DNA from: Aquisphaera insulae
GTDB lineage: Bacteria; Planctomycetota; Planctomycetia; Isosphaerales; Isosphaeraceae
DNA length: 64,000 nucleotides
NCBI RefSeq assembly: GCF_011064615.1
Contig: NZ_JAALJH010000010.1
Span: 62,001-126,000, forward strand
Direction: 5' to 3'
A program made the translations under genes and the position numbers. Under the pieces are notes generated by a model. That model saw only the letters and a program-made list of their open reading frames with translations, made no database searches and was not told where the DNA came from. Each line of letters starts with the position of its first letter. Position 1 is the first letter of the stretch. Below are positions 7,519 to 15,666 of the stretch, piece by piece.

Positions 7519-10500
7519 ATGGGGGCGAAGACACTCCGCCGGCTGATCATCCTGGTCGTCGTCGCCGCGACGGCGTTCGTGTCGATCTTCTTCCTCCAGC
7601 GGTATCAGGTCGCGAGGATGGACCGGTCCCTGCTGTCCCGGGCCGAGCGAGCGGCCAGCGGCGGCGACGAGGACGAGGCGCTTCGCCTCTACCGGGAGCA
7701 CCTGGCCATCGAGCCGGACGATGTCGAGGCGAAGTTCTCGTTCGTGAAGCTCCTCGAGAAGAAGAAGGGGGAGCAGGTCCAGGCGCTGGCGCTGGGGACG
7801 TATGAGGACCTCGCCAAGGCGGCGCCATCGCGCGATGATATCCGCACCCGTTACGTCGACCTGGCGGTCAAGCTGGGCGACGTGGGGCGGGCGGTGCCGA
7901 ACCTGGAAGCGCTGCTGCGGACCAGGAAGGACGGGCACCTCTACTTCCTGCTGGGGCAGTGCCTCCAGCGGCTCAAGCAGCCCGAGGAGGCCGTGAAGGC
8001 GTATCGATCCGCGATCGAGAACCTGGACCGCGGCTCCGCCGAGTGGATCGAGGCCTACGGGCACATGGCCGGGGTCCTCAAGTCGGACCTCCAGCGGTCG
8101 GACGAATCGAGGGCCGCCATCGAGGAGATGGCGAAGGCGGCTCCCGACAATTACCGGGTCTATCTGGAGCAGGGGCGTTACTACCATCAGGCCGGCGAGC
8201 TCAAGGAGGCGACCGGGTATCTCGAACAGGCCCTGGCCAAGCAGCCCAACGAGCCGGAGATCTACAAGGAGATCGCCCAGGTCGCCACCGAGTCGAGGGA
8301 TTACGCCCGCGCCCGCGAGATCCTCGACAAGGGCCTGCAGGTCTTCCCGGAGGACCTCAGCCTCCACCAGGCCTACGTCCAGGTCGAGATGGCCTCCGGG
8401 TCGCGGGACAGGGCCATCGACCGCGCCCGCAAGAGCGTCCAGCAGGTGCCCGATTCGATCCCCCTGCATTCGACCCTGGCGATCCACCTCGCGGACCGGG
8501 GCGACACGACCGAATTGAGGATGGAGATCGAGAAGCTGAGGATCCTGGGCTACCCCGAGAACGGCCTGCAGTTCCTGGAGGGCTGCCTGCTGGTGAACCA
8601 GAAGGACTGGAAGGAGGCGAGGCAGAAGCTGCTCAAGATGCTGGCCTCCGTCGAGTTCAACGACGTCGCGAAGAGCCGGATGCAGATCCTCCTCGCCCGC
8701 TGCGAGGGCCAGTTGGGCGATTTCGAGCAGCAGAAGGCCGCCTACAAGCGCGCCCTGGACGCCGACCCGAAGAACGGAGCGGCGCGGCAGGAGCTCGCGT
8801 CCAACCTCCTGTCTCGGGGCGACATCAATGGGGCGATCCAGGAATATCGCCGGCTCGTCGATCTGGCGCCGGACCTGCGACGCGTCCTGGTCCAGCTCCT
8901 GATCGCGAACACCCTCAAGCAGCCCCTGGGGCAGAGGGACTGGAGCGAGGCGGAGGGCCAGGTCAAGTTGCTGAAGAGCCGCGCCCCGGACTCCGTGGAA
9001 TGGCGGATCGCGACGGCCCAGCTCCTGATGGCCAAGGGGGGGGCCGACGTCCCGAAGCAGCTCGTCGACCTGGCCAAGGACGCCCCCAGGTCCGACCCGG
9101 CCGCTCGCCGGCGGCTCCTCGAGACGCTCGCCCAGTTCCTGGTCCGGCTCAACGACTACGCCGCGGCTCGGTCCACGCTCGCGGAGGTCGAGAAGATGGC
9201 CCCCGACGACCTCAACGTCCAGCTCATGCTGACCGACCTCGCCTTCCTGACCAAGGATCGCGACGAGATCGCCAGGCGGATCAAGAGGATCGAGGCCGTC
9301 GAGGGGAGCGACAAGTCCACCAGCCAGTTCATCAAGGTCAGGGCCAAGCTGCTCGAGGCCCAGACGGCCGCGCCGGACGCGCAGAAGGCCATCCGCGACG
9401 AGGCCCGCGCCGAGCTGGCGCGGATCAATCGGCCGGCCTGGGCCCAGATCCCCCTGACGCTGGCGGCGCTCGATGATCAGGAGCTGGCCCGGCCGGGGCT
9501 CGGCGCCGACGAGAAGCGGAAGCTCCAGGATCGGGCCGCCACCCTCTACGTCAAGGCCATCAACCTCGGCGTCAAGGACATGACGACCATCAGCCGGGCC
9601 ACGGATCTGCTCTATACCCTGGGCCGTTCCGACGAGGTGTCCCAGTTCTGGGACAAGCTGCCCTCGGCGACCATGACCGAAGCCAACCCGCAGGATCGCG
9701 TGATCATCGACGTGATCAACAAGGGGGACTACCAGGCGGCGATCAAGCTGGCGATCAAGGCCCGCGACGCCAACCCCGACGACCTGCTGAAGTGGATCCG
9801 CCTGGCCCAGATCTACGTGGCCAACAAGCAGCCCGAGGAGGCCGAGGCGGAGCTCCGCAAGGCGATCGAGGCGCGCCCCGCGGCCCCCGAGCGGTGGAAC
9901 TACCTGATCCAGTTCCTGACCCAGACCGCCCAGCTCGACAAGGCCGAGGAGGCCGTCGCCAAGGCCGAGAAGGTGCTCAAGGGGCCGTCGCCCGCGGGGA
10001 TGGCCCGCTGCTGCGAGACGCTCGCGGTCGCCTGCAAGGGGGGGCCGCAGTCGATCGTCGACCTCGAGAAGTCCGCGCGCTGGTATGACGAGGCGATCCG
10101 CTGGCTCAACGTGGCCCACGACGGCCGGCCCGACGACCCCATGATCAGCAGGCAGCTCGTCGACCTCCTGATCCGCGCCGGCCGCATGGAGGACGCCAGG
10201 AAGCTCCTGATCGCGCTGCAGGCGAACCTCAAGGATCCCGGCGACGCGACGTGGGCGCGGCGGATCCTGGCGCGGACGTATCTGGTGGCCCGCAACGCGG
10301 ACGGCCAGCAGAAGGCCCTCAAGTCCGTCGAGGCGATCGAGAAGGAGCTGGACTCCCCGTCCATCTCCCCGGATAACCTCCGGATCCTCGCGGAGGTGTA
10401 CGAGTCCCAGGGGACCCCGGAGTATCACCTCAAGGCCCGCGCCCTCATCGAACGCCTGGTCGGGTCGAATGCCGAGGCCCCGGAGGATCGGTTCCTACTC

Positions 10501-11670
10501 GCCCGGATGTACAGCAAGGATGGCGATTGGCCCAAGGCCCACGACCAGTACCGCACGCTCATGGCGCACACGGAGAACGCCAGCGATCCCATGAGCGTCG
10601 TCCGCCGCCCCGACTACCTGGTCAGTTACATCGACGAGCTGATCAAGCATGCGCAGGCGAGCCAGTCCTCGCAGGACCTCAACGAGGCCCAGGAGCTGCT
10701 CGGCAAGCTCAAGATGCTCAGGCCCAAGGAACTCGAGTCCGCCCTCCTCGAGGTGCAGATCCTCAAGGCCCAGAATCAGCCCGAGAAGGCCGAACAGTTG
10801 ATGCCGACCGTCGTCCAGCTCATCCAGCAGCGGGCCGACCTGGTGGCCCGGCAGCGGCCGACCGCCGGCGCCCGGGCCGATCAGATCCTGGCCTCCCTGG
10901 CCAACATCGCCGAGGGCCTGGGCCAGGTCAAGCTGGCGGAGGATCTCCTGCGGAACCAGGTCGGCCAGTCCGACACGCCGGCCAACCGACTGGTCCTCGC
11001 CGCCCTCCTGACCCGACAGGGGCGCGTGAAGGAAGCGTTCGCGGACTGCGAGAAGCTCTGGGAGAAGGGGGGCAATCCCGAGCTGCTGGCCCCGGCGATG
11101 CTCGCGATTTTCACCGTCCCGTCCATGAAGCTCGACGCGGCGGACTCGGATCGGTTCGCCGGCCTGATCCAGAAGGCGATCGACCGGAAGGCCGGCTCGA
11201 CCGCCCTGAAGATCGCGCTGGCCAACCTCCGCGAACGCCAATCGAGATACCCCGAGGCCGAGGCCATCTACCGCACCGTGATCAACCAGGACGGCGGCAA
11301 CGTGATCGCGCTGAACAACCTGTCCTGGCTCCTGGCCCTCCGGAACGAGGACCTCACCCAGGCCATCGACATGATCAATCGCGCCATCAAGGTGCAGGGC
11401 CCGATCCCCGACCTGCTCGACACCCGGGGCGTGATCTACAGCAAGATGGGCGAGAAGGACGACGCGATCAAGGACCTGGTCCAGGCCACGACGATGGCCC
11501 CGGATTCGAGCCCCAAGCTCCTGCACCTGGCCGAGGCCCATCTCCGGGCCGGCGACAAGGACGCGGCCCGGCATGTCATGAGCCGGGTCAAGAAACTCAC
11601 CGAGGAAGATCTCCACCCGCTCGAGTTGGACGACTACAAGCGGTTCAACGAGGCCCTCGGGCCGAGGTGA
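7519..11670 (+). CDS. Large membrane-anchored TPR-repeat protein
   Basis: The product has 1383 residues from the ATG at 7519. Upstream in-frame codons exist to 7327, but that part has non-coding composition. Residues about 5-28 (LRRLIILVVVAATAFVSIFF) form a single N-terminal membrane segment or uncleaved signal. The rest is almost wholly alpha-helical with many tetratricopeptide-like repeats, for example DEALRLYREHLAIEPDD near the N-terminus and YPEAEAIYRTVINQDGG, then DAIKDLVQATTMAPDSSP, near the C-terminus. TPR arrays are protein-protein scaffolds. Long TPR proteins (PrsT-like) accompany exosortase-linked polysaccharide loci in other bacteria, so an assembly-scaffold role in the adjacent locus is plausible but unproven. 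It converges with rfbA. Confidence 0.85.
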   Translation: MGAKTLRRLIILVVVAATAFVSIFFLQRYQVARMDRSLLSRAERAASGGDEDEALRLYREHLAIEPDDVEAKFSFVKLLEKKKGEQVQALALGTYEDLAKAAPSRDDIRTRYVDLAVKLGDVGRAVPNLEALLRTRKDGHLYFLLGQCLQRLKQPEEAVKAYRSAIENLDRGSAEWIEAYGHMAGVLKSDLQRSDESRAAIEEMAKAAPDNYRVYLEQGRYYHQAGELKEATGYLEQALAKQPNEPEIYKEIAQVATESRDYARAREILDKGLQVFPEDLSLHQAYVQVEMASGSRDRAIDRARKSVQQVPDSIPLHSTLAIHLADRGDTTELRMEIEKLRILGYPENGLQFLEGCLLVNQKDWKEARQKLLKMLASVEFNDVAKSRMQILLARCEGQLGDFEQQKAAYKRALDADPKNGAARQELASNLLSRGDINGAIQEYRRLVDLAPDLRRVLVQLLIANTLKQPLGQRDWSEAEGQVKLLKSRAPDSVEWRIATAQLLMAKGGADVPKQLVDLAKDAPRSDPAARRRLLETLAQFLVRLNDYAAARSTLAEVEKMAPDDLNVQLMLTDLAFLTKDRDEIARRIKRIEAVEGSDKSTSQFIKVRAKLLEAQTAAPDAQKAIRDEARAELARINRPAWAQIPLTLAALDDQELARPGLGADEKRKLQDRAATLYVKAINLGVKDMTTISRATDLLYTLGRSDEVSQFWDKLPSATMTEANPQDRVIIDVINKGDYQAAIKLAIKARDANPDDLLKWIRLAQIYVANKQPEEAEAELRKAIEARPAAPERWNYLIQFLTQTAQLDKAEEAVAKAEKVLKGPSPAGMARCCETLAVACKGGPQSIVDLEKSARWYDEAIRWLNVAHDGRPDDPMISRQLVDLLIRAGRMEDARKLLIALQANLKDPGDATWARRILARTYLVARNADGQQKALKSVEAIEKELDSPSISPDNLRILAEVYESQGTPEYHLKARALIERLVGSNAEAPEDRFLLARMYSKDGDWPKAHDQYRTLMAHTENASDPMSVVRRPDYLVSYIDELIKHAQASQSSQDLNEAQELLGKLKMLRPKELESALLEVQILKAQNQPEKAEQLMPTVVQLIQQRADLVARQRPTAGARADQILASLANIAEGLGQVKLAEDLLRNQVGQSDTPANRLVLAALLTRQGRVKEAFADCEKLWEKGGNPELLAPAMLAIFTVPSMKLDAADSDRFAGLIQKAIDRKAGSTALKIALANLRERQSRYPEAEAIYRTVINQDGGNVIALNNLSWLLALRNEDLTQAIDMINRAIKVQGPIPDLLDTRGVIYSKMGEKDDAIKDLVQATTMAPDSSPKLLHLAEAHLRAGDKDAARHVMSRVKKLTEEDLHPLELDDYKRFNEALGPR

Positions 11671-11684
11671 GATCGCCCGCCCTC

Positions 11685-11702
11685 GGCGGCGGCCGCGCCG
11701 CC
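11685..11702. terminator. GC-rich hairpin between convergent genes
   Basis: GGCGGC (11685-11690) and GCCGCC (11697-11702) form an inverted repeat in the 50-bp gap between the convergent TPR and rfbA genes. No T-run follows on either side, so an intrinsic terminator is only a possibility suggested by position. Confidence 0.25.
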
Positions 11703-11720
11703 GTCGCGGCCGGGCCCCGG

Positions 11721-12623
11721 TCAGCCCGGGCTCTCCCGGACGGCCATCGACGAGGGCTCCCGGGTCAGGTCCAGCAGATACCGCCCGTAGTCGTTGGGGT
11801 ATTGCCGCGCCAGCCGCTCGACCTGGCCGGCGTCGATGAAGCCCATCCGATATGCGACCTCCTCGATGCAGGCGATCTTGAGCCCCTGGCGAGCCTCGAT
11901 CGTCTCGACGTAGTTGGCGGCCTGGATGAGCGAATCGATCGTCCCGGTGTCGAGCCAGGCGAAGCCGCGGCTGAAGACCTCGACCCGGAGCTGGCCTCGC
12001 TCCAGGTAGGCCCGATTCACGTCGGTGATCTCCAGCTCGCCGCGCGGCGACGGCCGCAGCGAGGCCGCGATGTCCACCACCTGGTTGTCGTAGAAATACA
12101 GCCCCGTCACGGCGTAGTGCGACTTCGGCCGCGTCGGCTTCTCCTCGATGGAGAGCACCCGTCCGCCGGCGTCGAACTCGACGACGCCGTACCGCTCCGG
12201 ATCCTTGACCGGATAGGCGAACACCGTGGCCCCCCCGGCATGGCGGCTCGCCCGCTGGAGCATCCCGTGGAAGGCCTGGCCGTAGAAGATGTTGTCCCCC
12301 AGGATGAGCGCCACGTCGTCGCCGCCCACGAAGTCGCGGCCGATCAGGAACGCCTGGGCCAGGCCGCCCGGGTTCGGCTGGATCGCGTAGGTGATCTCCA
12401 TCCCGACCTGGCTGCCGTCCCCGAGGACCCGTTCGAAATTCTTGATGTCAGCCGGCGTGGATATGAGGAGGACCTCGCGGATGCCCGCGAGCATGAGCGT
12501 CGACAGGGGATAGTAGATCATCGGCTTGTCGTAGACCGGCAGGAGCTGCTTGCTCACCGCCCGGGTGATCGGATAGAGCCGAGAGCCCGATCCGCCGGCC
12601 AGGATGATGCCTTTGCGAAACAT
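11721..12623 (-). CDS. rfbA: Glucose-1-phosphate thymidylyltransferase
   Basis: RfbA/RmlA joins dTTP and glucose-1-phosphate to give dTDP-glucose, the first step toward dTDP-L-rhamnose and related sugars. The 300-residue length fits the family. The nucleotide-binding signature [14 protein letters not shown] is at residues 7-20, followed by [16 protein letters not shown] with the catalytic-site lysines. The LGDNIFYG segment (about 107-114) and SIEEKP (about 157-162) are the further conserved substrate loops. rfbB and rfbD are not in the window; an RfbC-like epimerase is at 25396. The gene faces away from the FHA gene, with a 388-bp gap between the two starts. Confidence 0.95.
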   Translation of the reverse strand: MFRKGIILAGGSGSRLYPITRAVSKQLLPVYDKPMIYYPLSTLMLAGIREVLLISTPADIKNFERVLGDGSQVGMEITYAIQPNPGGLAQAFLIGRDFVGGDDVALILGDNIFYGQAFHGMLQRASRHAGGATVFAYPVKDPERYGVVEFDAGGRVLSIEEKPTRPKSHYAVTGLYFYDNQVVDIAASLRPSPRGELEITDVNRAYLERGQLRVEVFSRGFAWLDTGTIDSLIQAANYVETIEARQGLKIACIEEVAYRMGFIDAGQVERLARQYPNDYGRYLLDLTREPSSMAVRESPG

Positions 12624-13011
12624 GATACGAGGCCCTCGTCGCTTCGATGGTCACCGCAGGGGGTAAAATGCAAGGAGCGTCGCCCTTGGAGCTCCCGGGG
12701 GTATCATTGTATCAGGTCTCCGCGCGGCTTCCTCGCCGCCACCGATCCCCGACGGAGACCAGACTCACCCGGGGGACGCAGGCGGGGGAAGCGTCGATTC
12801 GTCAATCCCTGATGGACAGTCATTCCCGCGTGTCGGATAATGGATAAGGAGCATCCTTGCATGATCCCGCGGCGGACGCGCTGCTGCTGGGTCCCTTCGC
12901 GACGGGCCTCGGGTCGGACGCGCCGGGGCGCGTGAGGCCCCGTCCCCGTGGGGCGTGGGCCGATCGCCGCGCCCCGATTCAATCACCCGAATCCAGTACT
13001 TAAGTGTTTGC
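12624..13011. other. Intergenic region between divergent rfbA and FHA gene
   Basis: This 388-bp gap between divergent starts probably holds promoters for both directions. On the plus strand TGGACA (12814-12819) and GATAAT (12836-12841) are listed separately. A small inverted repeat AAGGA-GCA-TCCTT lies at 12846-12858. No convincing gene is present. Confidence 0.4.
12814..12841 (+). promoter_or_regulatory. Candidate promoter upstream of FHA gene
   Basis: TGGACA and GATAAT are separated by 16 bp and match sigma70-type consensus reasonably. The predicted start near 12848 would leave a leader of about 165 nt before the FHA start at 13012. Sequence match only. Confidence 0.3.
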
Positions 13012-14541
13012 ATGAGTTCATTTCTAGAGGCCTGCGACGTCCGGGATGCGCTGGACCTGGCCGTGAGGGGGCTGACCCCGGCGGACGACGGGCTCCGGCG
13101 CCTGCAGCAGCCGTTCGCGCTGATCGGCCGCGACCCGCGCGCGGACATCAGCCTCGACCATCGGCTGGTGAGTCGTCGGCACGTCTACCTGCAGGTCGTC
13201 GAGGGCGTCGGCTTCTGGATCGACCTGGACAGCCGATCGGGGACGGCCAGCGAGGGCCAGCTCCGGAAGTCCGGATGGCTCGATGCCGAGACGTCGATCC
13301 GGATCGGCCCGTTCGAGATCCGGCGGCTGCAAGGGGCGTCGGGCGGCGGCGACGGGGGGGGCGTCCCCGGGCCGAGGGTGTCGCCGCTGCTCTCCCGCAC
13401 GCACGCGGAGCGGCCCCTGTCGGAGGTCTCCCTGGAATTCCTCAACGGGCCGTCCCGCGCGGCCGTCTGGCCGATGAATCGGGTGATGTCGCTCGTCGGC
13501 TCGGCCAGCGGCTGCAAATTCCGCCTCGCCGATCCCAGCGTCTCCTCGTTCCATTGCAGCCTGGTGAGGACGCCGCTCGGGCTGTGGGCCGTCGACCTGC
13601 TCGCGCCCGATGGCATCGCCGTCAATGATGCCCGGGTCCGCTTCGCCGCCATCGCGGACGGGGATGTGCTCCGCATCGGCCGGTATCGGATCCGGCTCCG
13701 AGTCCGCTCGGCCGGTCGTCGCCCCGTGGGCGATGGCGATGGCCGCGGCCCCGCCCGCCTCGGCCTCGGCCTCGGGTCCGAGGTCCGCCCGCGGGCCGGC
13801 CTGCGGCTCGAGGCGCAGGTCCCCGCCCGCAGCGAGCCGCCGCGCGACAGGCTCCCCGCCCCGATCCCGGATGTCCAGCCGTCGAGCATCGCATGGGTCT
13901 CGGCGGCGCCCCTCGATCTCGGCCGCGGCGACATCGATCAGTCGGTCCTGATGCCGCTCGTGAATCAGTTCGGGGCCATGCAGCAGCAGATGCTCGATCA
14001 GTTTCAGCAGGCCGTGTCCATGCTCGTGCAGATGTTCGGGAATCTGCATCGCGATCAGATGAAGACGATCCGGGAGGAGCTCGATCAGCTCAAGGACCTG
14101 ACCGCGGAGGTGCAGGCGATCAAGATCGAGCTGGCCGCGCGAGCTTCGGCCGTGCCTCCCGCGGGCCAGCCTCCGGCGGAGTCGCGGCGGGCCTCGGCGC
14201 CGGATCCGGCGAGCCTGGATGAGGCGGCAGGGGACAAGCTCGATGACCTGAATCCGATCGCCGCCCGGATCGGCCCGGCGGCCGCGGCTGCCCTCCCCGA
14301 CCCGCCGCCGCCGGGGCCCGCGACGCCGCCGGAGCCCATCCCGGCGCCTTCGGTCGCCGCATCGGTCGCCGGCACGCCTCGGGCTCCGGCCCCCCCGCGC
14401 CCGCGACCGGCGGCCGCGGCGGCCGACGAAGGGGTGAACCAGGACGTCATCCTCTGGCTGCATCAGAGGATGTCGACGCTCCAGCAGGAGCGGGAGACGC
14501 GATGGCAGAAGATCCTCAAGCTCCTGCCCGGGGCGTCCTGA
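13012..14541 (+). CDS. Double FHA-domain protein with coiled coil and Pro-rich region
   Basis: The chosen start at 13012 gives 509 residues; the same frame extends back to 12955 through codons of non-coding look. FHA domain 1 spans about residues 20-105 with the phosphothreonine-binding signature IGRDPRADISLDHRLVSRRH (38-57). A second, more divergent FHA fold spans about 140-230 (SLVGSASGCKFRLADPSVSS, then FHCSLV). Residues about 310-380 (MQQQMLDQFQQAVSML onward) form a coiled coil. After that comes a long Pro/Ala-rich linker and a short C-terminal helix. FHA domains read Ser/Thr phosphorylation, so this protein probably links kinases, such as those later in the window, to the polysaccharide machinery. 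The exact partner is unknown. Confidence 0.85.
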   Translation: MSSFLEACDVRDALDLAVRGLTPADDGLRRLQQPFALIGRDPRADISLDHRLVSRRHVYLQVVEGVGFWIDLDSRSGTASEGQLRKSGWLDAETSIRIGPFEIRRLQGASGGGDGGGVPGPRVSPLLSRTHAERPLSEVSLEFLNGPSRAAVWPMNRVMSLVGSASGCKFRLADPSVSSFHCSLVRTPLGLWAVDLLAPDGIAVNDARVRFAAIADGDVLRIGRYRIRLRVRSAGRRPVGDGDGRGPARLGLGLGSEVRPRAGLRLEAQVPARSEPPRDRLPAPIPDVQPSSIAWVSAAPLDLGRGDIDQSVLMPLVNQFGAMQQQMLDQFQQAVSMLVQMFGNLHRDQMKTIREELDQLKDLTAEVQAIKIELAARASAVPPAGQPPAESRRASAPDPASLDEAAGDKLDDLNPIAARIGPAAAAALPDPPPPGPATPPEPIPAPSVAASVAGTPRAPAPPRPRPAAAAADEGVNQDVILWLHQRMSTLQQERETRWQKILKLLPGAS

Positions 14542-14607
14542 GCGCGGCTCCGGCCGCCGGACGGTGGCCGATGGGCGAGGGATGCCCGCTCGACCGGCCG
14601 AGATTTC

Positions 14608-15348
14608 CTAGTAGGCGCCCCGGCCCGCGATGACGACCCGGATCGTCTGGAAGATGATCCGGATGTCCCTCCACAGGGACCAGTTCTCGATATAGTCGAG
14701 GTCGAGCCGCACCATGTGTTCGTGATTGACATCGCTCCGGCCGCCGATCTGCCATGGCCCGGTGAGGCCGGGCACCACGGCGAGCCGCCGGATGTATCCC
14801 TCGGCGTTCAGCGACTCGAGGATGTCGCTGTCGCGGACCTGCAGGGGACGAGGTCCGACGAGGCTCATCTCGCCTCGCAGGACGTTGAAGAACTGGGGCA
14901 GCTCGTCGAGGCTGTATTTCCTCAGGAGTCGTCCCAGGCGGGTCACCCTGGGATCGTCCCGCATCTTGAAGAGGACGCCCCCGGCGGATTCGTTCCGCTT
15001 CTCCAGCTCCTTGAGCCGCTGCTCGGCGTCCACGACCATCGTCCGGAACTTGAGCACCCAGAAGAGGCGCCCGCGATGTCCGCGGCGCAACTGTCGGAAG
15101 AGCACGGGGCCCGGCGATTCCAGGCGGATCAGGAGCGCGACGGCGAGCATCACCGGCGCGACCACCAGGAGGCCCGCGGCGGCCCCGACGTAGTCGATCA
15201 GTCGTTTGATCCTCAGCGGGAGCTCTCGCCGAAGGGGCCCGGCGATTTGCGGGCGGGGCGGGGTCGGGAGCGGGACCTCATCCCGGATGATCGCCACCGG
15301 CTTGACGGGCTCTGTCCCGGGATTCGGTGAGCTCGTGGGCGGGTTCAT
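14608..15348 (-). CDS. Undecaprenyl-phosphate sugar phosphotransferase (bacterial sugar transferase family)
   Basis: This membrane enzyme primes polysaccharide synthesis by moving a sugar-1-phosphate onto undecaprenyl phosphate. I use the ATG at 15348 (246 residues), which has GGAG about 10 nt upstream; the frame extends to 15507 but that part looks non-coding. A single hydrophobic segment near residues 53-73 (GAAAGLLVVAPVMLAVALLI) precedes the family motif ESPGPVLFRQLRRGHRG and then LKFRTM. The catalytic region SLDELPQFFNVLRGEMSLVG is near 160-179. The short form without extra N-terminal membrane helices resembles WcaJ/PglC catalytic domains. It is the last gene of a minus-strand group with polymerase and ABC exporter. 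Confidence 0.92.
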   Translation of the reverse strand: MNPPTSSPNPGTEPVKPVAIIRDEVPLPTPPRPQIAGPLRRELPLRIKRLIDYVGAAAGLLVVAPVMLAVALLIRLESPGPVLFRQLRRGHRGRLFWVLKFRTMVVDAEQRLKELEKRNESAGGVLFKMRDDPRVTRLGRLLRKYSLDELPQFFNVLRGEMSLVGPRPLQVRDSDILESLNAEGYIRRLAVVPGLTGPWQIGGRSDVNHEHMVRLDLDYIENWSLWRDIRIIFQTIRVVIAGRGAY

Positions 15349-15666
15349 CGTCGCGAATCTCCGAGGAACCGACGGCCCTGATTCGACGGGCCGGGCCGAG
15401 CATCTTGCGTCCGGCCTCTCGATTCCCTCCGAGGTTGGGATCGAGGATGCATCCTCATGGGTCGTCCGAAACGGCGTCAGCTTAGCACCGACCTCCAGGA
15501 TGGTCAATCATAGCTAAGCAAGGCGTTGCTTTTGGGAATCATTGCGGCGTGAGATGGACAAAAGCACGTGGGATATCGCGGATTCGTGGGGGCGCGAACG
15601 GTCCCACGGCCGGCCCGCCCGGGCGAAGGGCCGGCCCGCCCGCCCGACGCGATATCCTGGGGAATG
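15349..15666. other. Intergenic region upstream of the sugar transferase
   Basis: This 318-bp gap holds a perfect short inverted repeat AAGCAA-GGCG-TTGCTT at 15516-15531, followed on the plus strand by TT. It may act as a weak terminator or a processing site for the preceding minus-strand gene, though no T-run follows on that strand. Nothing else stands out. Confidence 0.35.

Noticed and set aside
7489..10428. Minus-strand frame of 979 codons opposite the TPR gene
   Set aside because: Antisense shadow caused by high third-position GC of the TPR gene.
12861..12935. 24-codon frame with AAGGAG in front
   Set aside because: Very Arg/Cys-rich, no recognisable function and not needed for FHA translation; kept only as a possible leader.
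15516..15533. AAGCAA-GGCG-TTGCTT followed by TT as terminator
   Set aside because: T-run is on the plus strand where no gene ends; on the minus strand there is none. Noted in the intergenic entry only.
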